A stretch of 5,209 bases of DNA from Bacteroidia bacterium (GTDB taxonomy: Bacteria; Bacteroidota; Bacteroidia; B-17B0; Aurantibacillaceae). Both the position numbers and the translations under genes were made by a program. Positions 1 through 5,209 of the stretch are shown here, piece after piece. Location of the stretch: positions 1-5,209 of the forward strand of contig JAOABO010000118.1 in NCBI GenBank assembly GCA_026418315.1, written 5' to 3'. How positions within the stretch are numbered: the first letter of the stretch is position 1; the number at the start of each line of letters is the position of its first letter. The notes below the pieces were generated by a model, which worked only from the letters and a program-made list of their open reading frames with translations, had not been told where the DNA came from and made no database searches.

Positions 1-1
1 T

Positions 2-1879
2 ATAAGTGTTGTATTCACTGTGCCTTTACTTATTTCTATGTTAATTGATATCCCCCTACTACATCGTTTTGAAGTACAATTGTTTTTTTCAACACCGGTT
101 TTGTTGGTAGGTATTTATCATTTTGGGAAAGGTGCTGTACAATCTATTATTCATAAAAGTCCAAACATGGATGTGTTAATATTAACCGGGGCCCTTGCTG
201 CATACTTATACAGTATTATAGGATGGTTTATCAACCACTCACATCAGTATCTGTTTTTTGAAACATCGTCTTCTATTATCACCTTTGTTATGCTTGGTAA
301 TTTAATTGAGCAATATAGTATCAGCAAAACAACCATGGAAATAAAAAAACTTCAACAATCCAATGAAGTCAAAACAGTTGTAAAAAAAATAGAGAAAGAT
401 GGAAAAGCAGAGTATAAAAACATTTGGATTGAAGATGCCTATATTGGCGATGTTATACTAATAAGAGAAGGGGAACAGGTCCCCTTAGATTGTAAAGTTA
501 TTATTGGAGAAGCAGAAGTAAACGAATCAATTATCACAGGGGAAAGTATCCCTGTTTATAAAAAAGAAAATGATGAACTGATTGCAGGTTCTGTAATAAT
601 TAAAGGCCATGTAGAAGCGTATGTTATCAGAAAGAAATCCGACACCATTCTGGCACAAATTGTAGAGGTAGTAAAAAAAGCACAAAGAGATAAAACAGAA
701 CTACAAAAAATAGGAGATAAAATTTCATCTATTTTTGTTCCATCTGTTTTGATTATAGCATTCATAACTTTTATTGTTAATTATTTAGTACATAAAAATT
801 CTGCAGAGAGTATGTTAAGGTCTATTGCAGTTCTTGTTATTTCCTGTCCTTGTGCCATGGGATTAGCTGCCCCTACGGCTGTAGCGGTAGCATTAGGAAT
901 AGCTGCACGACACAGAGTGTTGTTCAAATCATCTGCGGCTTTTGAACTTCTGGATAAAAGCAGCATTTTTGTATTTGATAAAACAGGAACCTTGACTACC
1001 GGAAAATTAGAAGTAGAACACTATAAAAATTTTAGTAATGAATTTTCTGATGAAAAAATTTTCTCTTTAGTTTACTCTGCTGAAAAAAGATCTTTACATC
1101 CAGTTGCACATTCTTTGAGTAAATATTGTATTCAAAAAAACATTCAACCTGCTTTGATTATAAATTTCAAAGAAGAAAAAGGATTAGGACTTTCATTTCA
1201 GGAATATCAAGATGAAAAAAATACCATATACAAAATAGGTTCTTTCAGAATATTAACTCATCCAACAGAAATGAAAAAAGAATTTGATGTATTCCTTACT
1301 GCTAATGATACATTGATAGCGGCATTCAAATTAAAAGATGAATTGAGAAAAGATTCGTTCAGCATTATCCGATTTTTGAAAGAAAAGGGAAAAAAAGTTT
1401 ATATTTTGAGTGGAGACAAAAAAGACAAGTGTTTAAATTTGGCTAAAGAACTGGAAATTCCATCAGACCATGTTTTTTATGAAAAACTACCCGAAGAAAA
1501 ACTCAACATTATAAATGAATTAAAACAAAAAGGTGTAGTATGCATGGTAGGAGACGGAATTAATGATGCTCCGGCTATGGCAGCAGCAAATGTTTCGGTG
1601 TCTTTTAATCATTCATCTGCAATAGCCATGGACAGTGCCAACATTATTATTTCACATGAAGATGTGTTTGGTAAATTGAAAATGGCAATGGATATTAGCA
1701 AAATAACTATTCAAAAAATCAAGCAAAATTATTTTTGGGCATTCTTTTATAATGTGATTGCTATCCCCATCGCAGCATTTGGATTATTAATGCCTATCAT
1801 AGCTTCTCTTTCAATGGCTTTTTCTGATGTTATTGTAGTAGGAAATTCGTTAAGCATTTACAGGAAAAAAATGAATTAA
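2..1879 (+). CDS. copA: Copper-exporting P1B-type ATPase (CopA-like), 5' end outside the window
   Basis: Probably pumps Cu(I) out of the cytoplasm across the inner membrane using ATP. The reading frame is open to the left edge, and the residues before the first in-frame GTG (base 20) are hydrophobic and continue the first helix, so that GTG is internal. Numbering residues from it: actuator TGES at 173-176; CPC metal site at Cys276-Cys278 in helix M4; phosphorylated Asp320 in DKTGTLT; His360-Pro361 of the P1B nucleotide domain, with a GLG loop at 388-390; GDGINDAP at 511-518; Tyr577-Asn578 in M5; and Met599 in M6. About eight hydrophobic segments (two extra plus M1-M6) are visible. CPC, YN and the M6 Met are the Cu(I) signature, and the NMDVLI stretch before M1 fits CopA better than CcoI/FixI. 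Only the N-terminal region, which normally holds HMA domains, is missing. Oddities are Asp603 where the second Ser of MxxSS is expected, and Gly407-Ser408 where the family usually has Gly-Asn. No promoter is visible. Confidence 0.93.
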   Translation: MSVVFTVPLLISMLIDIPLLHRFEVQLFFSTPVLLVGIYHFGKGAVQSIIHKSPNMDVLILTGALAAYLYSIIGWFINHSHQYLFFETSSSIITFVMLGNLIEQYSISKTTMEIKKLQQSNEVKTVVKKIEKDGKAEYKNIWIEDAYIGDVILIREGEQVPLDCKVIIGEAEVNESIITGESIPVYKKENDELIAGSVIIKGHVEAYVIRKKSDTILAQIVEVVKKAQRDKTELQKIGDKISSIFVPSVLIIAFITFIVNYLVHKNSAESMLRSIAVLVISCPCAMGLAAPTAVAVALGIAARHRVLFKSSAAFELLDKSSIFVFDKTGTLTTGKLEVEHYKNFSNEFSDEKIFSLVYSAEKRSLHPVAHSLSKYCIQKNIQPALIINFKEEKGLGLSFQEYQDEKNTIYKIGSFRILTHPTEMKKEFDVFLTANDTLIAAFKLKDELRKDSFSIIRFLKEKGKKVYILSGDKKDKCLNLAKELEIPSDHVFYEKLPEEKLNIINELKQKGVVCMVGDGINDAPAMAAANVSVSFNHSSAIAMDSANIIISHEDVFGKLKMAMDISKITIQKIKQNYFWAFFYNVIAIPIAAFGLLMPIIASLSMAFSDVIVVGNSLSIYRKKMN

Positions 1880-1898
1880 TATTTTAACCTGCTACATA

Positions 1899-1918
1899 AA
1901 CAAATAAAATCATTTGTT
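1899..1918. terminator. Weak stem-loop between convergent copA and metG
   Basis: A perfect 7-bp inverted repeat (aacaaat / atttgtt) with a 6-base loop lies 20 bases after the copA stop, inside the 122-bp gap between the two convergent genes. It has only one G-C pair and no clean T-run after it on either strand, so it is a poor intrinsic terminator. Its position is right for one, but it could be chance in AT-rich DNA. The rest of the gap (1880-2001) holds no open frame or RNA gene that I can recognise. Confidence 0.25.
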
Positions 1919-2001
1919 ATTACTTATGGCGTAACATTAAAGAGATATGATGTAACACAATGAAATTTTCAGTAATAGTATATCTACGATAGCAATTTGA
2001 A

Positions 2002-4047
2002 TTATTTAAATACAGACCCATTAGGTATGGCAGACACAGGAGAAACTGGAACCAGTTTTCCATTGCTATCTTCTGCATATAAAATCATTCCTTTGCTTTC
2101 AATACCTTTAATTTTTCTTGATTTGAGATTGGCTAATACAATCACTTGCTTGTGAAGCATTTCTTCCGGAGCAATACAATGGGCTACTCCACTTACAATA
2201 GTACGTTTTTCAAATCCTAAATCTACTTCTAATTTCATCAATTTGTCGGTATTGGGCACTTTTTCTGCACTAAGTACGGTTCCTATTCGGATATCACATT
2301 TTTCAAATTCTTCAAATGTTATTTCATCTTTCAGTGGCTTGACATTTGTAACACTGATTATCTGTTGTTTTTTATTTTGATTTAATTTTTCAGTTTGTTT
2401 TTGAATAACCGCATCTTCTATTTTTTCAAACAGTATCAGGGGCTCTTTTTGAATACAATGCCCATCATTCAGTATGGTAATATTCCCTGCTACATTCCAT
2501 TTGAGTGGAGAAAGATTCAAAGCATGGAATATTTTTTTGGATATAGTGGGCATAAATGGTTCGGAAAGTATGGCCAAGTTGGCTGCAATTTGTGCTGATA
2601 AGTTTAAGACCGTGGCTACCTGTTCAGGATGTGTTTTAATTTTTTTCCATGGTTCATTATCGGCTAAATATTTGTTGCCTGCTCTTGCTAATTGCATGAA
2701 TTCAAACAATGCGTCTCTGAATTTGTATTCTTCTATTTTGTTACCAATCTTTTTTGGTGCTTGGGCAATAGCATTGATAATCAGTATATCTTGTTTTGAT
2801 AAATCATTGGTCGGAGGAATTTTGCCTTCGTAAAATTTATTGATAAGCACCACTACTCTATTGATAAAGTTACCTAATATATCTGCCAGTTCGCTGTTAT
2901 TGCGGGTTTGAAATTCTTTCCATGTAAAATCATTGTCTTTGGTTTCGGGTGCTGTGGCGCAGAGTACATAGCGTAACACATCTTCTTTGCCCGGAAATTC
3001 TTTTAAATATTCATCTATCCACACTGCCCAGTTTCGGGAGGTAGAAATTTTATCGCCTTCTAAGTTCAAAAATTCATTGGCAGGGACATCGTGTGGTAGT
3101 ACATATTCACCATGTTCCATCAACATGGCAGGAAAGATGATGCAATGAAACACAATATTATCTTTACCAATAAAATGCACTAATTTGGTATCTTTACTTT
3201 TCCAGTATGTTTCCCACTTATCAGGCAATAATTCTTTGGTAGCAGAAATATATCCGATGGGCGCATCAAACCAAACATACAAGACCTTGCCATTTGAGTC
3301 GGGTATTTCTGCAGGAACAGGAACACCCCAGTTCAAATCGCGTGTCATAGCACGGGGTTGTAAGCCACCTGTGCTTTCCAGCCAACTTTTACACTGCCCA
3401 TATACATTGGGCTTCCAGTGCTTGTGTTGTTCAATATAAGCGGCTATTTTGGATTGTAATTTATCTAATGGTAAATACCAGTTTTTGGTTTTTCTTTTAA
3501 CAGGTGTTGCATTGGTAAGTGCAGATTTGGGATTGATGAGTTCTTCGGGACTTAATGTAGAACCACATTTTTCGCATTGGTCGCCGTATGCCTTATCATA
3601 GCCGCATTTGGGACAAGTACCTATGATATAGCGGTCAGCCAAAAATTGTTGTGCTTCAGGGTCATAAAACTGTTCGGTTTCCTTTTCTATAAATACTTTT
3701 TTTTCATATAATTTTCTGAAAAAATCTTGAGCAGTTTGATAATGTACAGGACGAGTAGTTCGGGAATAAATGTCAAATGAAATCCCAAGTCCTTTAAAGG
3801 AAGATTGAAGGATTTCATGATATTTATCTACTACTTCTTGTGGTGTTATATTTTCTTTTTGAGCACGGATGGTAATAGGTACGCCGTGTTCATCGCTTCC
3901 GCAAATAAAAATGACATCTTCGTTTTTATTTCTTAAGTACCGTACATAAATATCGGCAGGCAAATAACAGCCGGCTATATGCCCAATATGTAATGGACCA
4001 TTGGCGTAGGGTAAAGCAGCCGTAACCAAAGTGCGTTTGAAATTCAT
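2002..4047 (-). CDS. metG: Methionine--tRNA ligase (MetRS) with C-terminal tRNA-binding domain
   Basis: Charges tRNA-Met with methionine in the cytoplasm, serving both initiation and elongation; essential. The protein is 681 residues and complete. The N-terminal class I catalytic domain opens with AALPYANGPLHIGH, the HIGH motif at 20-23. A zinc knuckle has Cys145, Cys148, Cys158 and Cys161. The second ATP-binding signature is KISTS at 333-337, a MetRS form of KMSKS. The stretch VWFDAPIGYISATKE near 258-272 is typical of the methionine pocket. A helical anticodon-binding domain follows, then a lysine- and glutamine-rich linker near 550-565, then an EMAP-II/Trbp111-like tRNA-binding domain from about 575 to the end, which in this family aids dimerisation and tRNA binding. 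I chose the ATG at 4047 because it gives the canonical short N-terminus. An in-frame TTG six codons upstream would add residues that do not look like the family. It is divergent from the thioredoxin-like gene and convergent with copA, so it is probably transcribed alone. Confidence 0.97.
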   Translation of the reverse strand: MNFKRTLVTAALPYANGPLHIGHIAGCYLPADIYVRYLRNKNEDVIFICGSDEHGVPITIRAQKENITPQEVVDKYHEILQSSFKGLGISFDIYSRTTRPVHYQTAQDFFRKLYEKKVFIEKETEQFYDPEAQQFLADRYIIGTCPKCGYDKAYGDQCEKCGSTLSPEELINPKSALTNATPVKRKTKNWYLPLDKLQSKIAAYIEQHKHWKPNVYGQCKSWLESTGGLQPRAMTRDLNWGVPVPAEIPDSNGKVLYVWFDAPIGYISATKELLPDKWETYWKSKDTKLVHFIGKDNIVFHCIIFPAMLMEHGEYVLPHDVPANEFLNLEGDKISTSRNWAVWIDEYLKEFPGKEDVLRYVLCATAPETKDNDFTWKEFQTRNNSELADILGNFINRVVVLINKFYEGKIPPTNDLSKQDILIINAIAQAPKKIGNKIEEYKFRDALFEFMQLARAGNKYLADNEPWKKIKTHPEQVATVLNLSAQIAANLAILSEPFMPTISKKIFHALNLSPLKWNVAGNITILNDGHCIQKEPLILFEKIEDAVIQKQTEKLNQNKKQQIISVTNVKPLKDEITFEEFEKCDIRIGTVLSAEKVPNTDKLMKLEVDLGFEKRTIVSGVAHCIAPEEMLHKQVIVLANLKSRKIKGIESKGMILYAEDSNGKLVPVSPVSAIPNGSVFK

Positions 4048-4062
4048 ACATGAAATTTGCTT

Positions 4063-4070
4063 CAAATGTG
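4063..4070 (-). promoter_or_regulatory. Candidate -7 promoter element for metG
   Basis: On the - strand this reads CACATTTG, one mismatch from the Bacteroidota -7 consensus TAnnTTTG. It ends 15 bases before the metG ATG, nearly the same spacing as the better match in front of the divergent thioredoxin-like gene. No TTTG-like -33 element stands out at the expected distance. If it is used, the 5' leader is only several bases long and the upstream in-frame TTG would lie in the promoter, which supports the ATG as the start. Confidence 0.3.
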
Positions 4071-4120
4071 CGAAAATTTTTACGATAAAAAGAGGATGAT
4101 TTAATCTATAAATAAATAAT

Positions 4121-4128
4121 TATCTTTG
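4121..4128 (+). promoter_or_regulatory. Candidate Bacteroidota-type -7 promoter element for the thioredoxin-like gene
   Basis: TATCTTTG is an exact match to the -7 consensus TAnnTTTG used by the primary sigma factor of Bacteroidota. It sits 14 bases before the ATG, implying a very short leader of roughly 5-10 bases. The bases in between are A- and T-rich with no Shine-Dalgarno sequence, as is common in this phylum. No clear TTTG at -33 is visible, which is the main weakness of the call. Confidence 0.5.
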
Positions 4129-4142
4129 CAAAAAAGATTTTT

Positions 4143-4643
4143 ATGAAGTGGTTTTTAATTGGCATGATGGCTTCAATGACATTTATAGTTAGAAATGATA
4201 AAATGCCTTCTGTTACTGTAAAAAAGATGAATGGAGAAAAAGTGAATACTTTGGATATTATTCAGAATAATGGTAAGCCGGTAGTAATTAGTTTTTGGGC
4301 AACATGGTGTAAGCCATGTAAAAAAGAACTGGATGCTATGTCAGAAAATTATGATGAATGGAAAAAAGAAACGGGTGTGAAAATTATTGCTGTTTCTATT
4401 GATGATTCAAGAAGTTCTGCTAAAGTAGTTACTGATGTAAAAGCAAAAAATTGGCCTTTTGAAGTGTATTTAGATGAAAACCAGGATTTAAAGAGAGCTT
4501 TAAATATTATCAATGTGCCCCATACATTTTTATTAGACGGAAATGGAAATATTGTTTGGTCGCACAATTCTTATGTAGAAGGCGATGAAGATGTTTTGTA
4601 CGAAAACATTAAAAAGTTAGTAAAAGGAGAAAAAATACATTGA
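4143..4643 (+). CDS. TlpA/ResA-like thioredoxin-fold thiol-disulfide oxidoreductase
   Basis: Predicted to reduce or exchange disulfides outside the cytoplasm; the partner is unknown. The protein is 166 residues. After Lys2 comes a hydrophobic stretch (about 3-16), which could be an uncleaved anchor or a poor signal peptide: there is no clear AxA cleavage site and no lipobox cysteine. The thioredoxin fold follows: a strand before FWATWCKPCKKEL, with active-site Cys56 and Cys59 (CKPC) and a Trp just before them; the strand IIAVSIDD at 81-88; cis-Pro126 in NVPHTFLLD; and a final helix. The two active-site cysteines are the only ones in the protein. FWATWC.PC followed by KKEL is typical of the TlpA/ResA group rather than cytoplasmic thioredoxin A. 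The ATG at 4143 is chosen because it keeps the hydrophobic N-terminus and lies just after a good -7 element. It is divergent from metG and ends 9 bases from the stop of the convergent kinase-like gene. The family is clear, but the subfamily and substrate cannot be named. Confidence 0.88.
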   Translation: MKWFLIGMMASMTFIVRNDKMPSVTVKKMNGEKVNTLDIIQNNGKPVVISFWATWCKPCKKELDAMSENYDEWKKETGVKIIAVSIDDSRSSAKVVTDVKAKNWPFEVYLDENQDLKRALNIINVPHTFLLDGNGNIVWSHNSYVEGDEDVLYENIKKLVKGEKIH

Positions 4644-4663
4644 TAATCTATTTCAATGCTTTT
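4630..4663. terminator. Candidate bidirectional terminator over both convergent stop codons
   Basis: A perfect 6-bp inverted repeat, cattga (4638-4643) and tcaatg (4653-4658), encloses a 9-base loop. The last three bases of the left arm are the TGA stop of the thioredoxin-like gene. The first three of the right arm are the TGA stop of the kinase-like gene, read on the other strand. An A6 run precedes the stem and cTTTT follows it, so transcripts in both directions would end a hairpin near a U-tract, the longer one (U6) being for the - strand gene. The stem is short, with two G-C pairs, so its stability is doubtful. Confidence 0.45.
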
Positions 4664-5209
4664 GGTGGTATTCAATTAAACCATGAATGGGGTTTTTTGC
4701 AATTTTCCTGACCTCTAAATGAAATTGTTGTGCTATTGTTTTAATTTCATTTTGTAAAGCCACAGCCACACTTCCTACCAAATACATAGGATACACTTCT
4801 GTAACTATAGGTAATACTTGTATTTCTATATATTTCTTTAAAGAAGTTTTGATTATATCTGTTACAAAAGGATGCTGTTTATGCTTTAATACAAATGGGA
4901 ATATAGATGCCAAAAATCTGGATGGCATTGGATTTTTATATATGCCTTCCAAAATTTTATCTGCATTGTAGCCTTCTTTCTCAAATTCTGTTTTTAGTTC
5001 TTTTGGAAGTGTATTATCACAATAACACTGAACGAACATCTTACCAATATTAGCGCCGCTTCCATAATCGCCAAATAAATAGCCATAAGAAGGAGCCGTT
5101 TGTGTGATGGTTAATCCGTTGTAAACGCAGGCATTGCTACCTGTACCTAATATCCCTACTATTCCTTTTTCTTTTTGACAAGTAGCCCTTGCTGCGCCAA
5201 GTATATCGT
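4653..5209 (-). CDS. BadF/BadG/BcrA/BcrD-family ATPase, probable N-acetylglucosamine kinase-like, N-terminus outside the window
   Basis: A member of the ASKHA (hexokinase/Hsp70-like) fold. Bacteroidota proteins of this shape are usually annotated as N-acetylglucosamine kinase, which would phosphorylate an amino sugar with ATP in the cytoplasm; the substrate is inferred, not shown. The last 184 residues are visible, and the frame stays open to the right edge, so the ATG at 5039 is internal. In visible-residue numbering: DILGAARA at 1-8; the second phosphate-binding loop ILGTGSN at 19-25; GYLFGDYGSGANIGK at 42-56, matching the family's GY-LGDEGSG-GK block; an RFLAS helix; LVGSVA, matching the usual adenosine-loop FVGSIA; and a C-terminal NPIHGLIEYH, close to the common ending SPMEGLIAYH. 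The family is usually about 280-290 residues, so roughly 100 N-terminal residues, including the first phosphate loop and the catalytic Asp, are missing. Tyr48 stands where Glu is expected. The gene converges on the thioredoxin-like gene with 9 bases between stops. Confidence 0.85.
   Translation of the reverse strand, partial: DILGAARATCQKEKGIVGILGTGSNACVYNGLTITQTAPSYGYLFGDYGSGANIGKMFVQCYCDNTLPKELKTEFEKEGYNADKILEGIYKNPMPSRFLASIFPFVLKHKQHPFVTDIIKTSLKKYIEIQVLPIVTEVYPMYLVGSVAVALQNEIKTIAQQFHLEVRKIAKNPIHGLIEYHQKH

Noticed and set aside
20..22. GTG as the true start of the copper ATPase
   Set aside because: The frame stays open upstream to the window edge and the upstream residues form part of the first membrane helix, so the GTG is an internal Val codon and the gene is cut by the window.
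1915..1957. Three copies of taaca (one inverted) in the copA-metG gap, two of them 21 bases apart as gtaaca
   Set aside because: The unit is only 5-6 bases in AT-rich DNA, and the gap lies downstream of both genes, where an operator would have no obvious target.
1988..2070. 9-bp inverted repeat gatagcaat / attgctatc at the 3' end of metG
   Set aside because: The arms are separated by 65 bases and one lies in coding sequence. A pair like this is expected by chance in 5 kb, and no T-tract accompanies it.
2474..2833. Open frame of 119 codons on the + strand within metG
   Set aside because: It lies antisense to a highly conserved essential gene, shows no recognisable domain, and is explained as a shadow of the metG frame. 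The same applies to the other overlapping frames in metG, copA and the thioredoxin-like gene.
4048..4065. N-terminal extension of metG from an upstream in-frame TTG
   Set aside because: The six extra residues do not fit the family, where the protein begins just before the strand leading to HIGH. The ATG at 4047 fits, and a candidate -7 element overlaps the TTG.
1..5209. Search for mobile elements, CRISPR arrays, tRNA or rRNA genes, riboswitches and attachment sites
   Set aside because: No transposase or integrase, no evenly spaced repeats, no cloverleaf or rRNA-like stretch, and no gap longer than 122 bases were seen. There is no support for a hidden multi-gene system.

Overview
The window is about 5.2 kb of AT-rich DNA from a bacterium that is most likely a member of the Bacteroidota. 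This rests on four things: a methionyl-tRNA synthetase with a C-terminal tRNA-binding domain fused on, a BadF/BadG-type 'N-acetylglucosamine kinase-like' gene of the form common in that phylum, gene starts without a recognisable Shine-Dalgarno sequence, and a TAnnTTTG-like -7 promoter element close to a start codon. The genus cannot be fixed from this sequence. All frames read normally with the standard code.

Layout from left to right. (1) A copper-exporting P1B-type ATPase (copA-like) on the + strand runs in from the left edge. All eight membrane helices and the catalytic domains are present, but the N-terminal metal-binding region lies outside the window. (2) A 122-bp convergent gap holds only a weak hairpin. 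(3) A complete metG on the - strand encodes methionyl-tRNA synthetase. (4) A 95-bp divergent gap carries candidate promoters for metG and for the next gene, both very close to their start codons. (5) A small TlpA/ResA-like thioredoxin-fold protein is encoded on the + strand, probably exported or membrane-anchored. (6) A 9-bp convergent gap follows, where an inverted repeat includes both stop codons and may act as a shared terminator. (7) The C-terminal two thirds of a BadF/BadG/BcrA/BcrD-family sugar-kinase-like ATPase on the - strand runs off the right edge.

Neighbouring genes alternate in strand, so no operon is visible. The four genes look like ordinary core or housekeeping functions: copper homeostasis, translation, envelope thiol redox and probable amino-sugar phosphorylation. 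I see no mobile element, CRISPR array, RNA gene or phage signature, and no sign of a new multi-gene system. What merits a second look is small in scale: the stop-codon hairpin, the compact divergent promoter region, and substitutions at conserved positions in CopA and the kinase.
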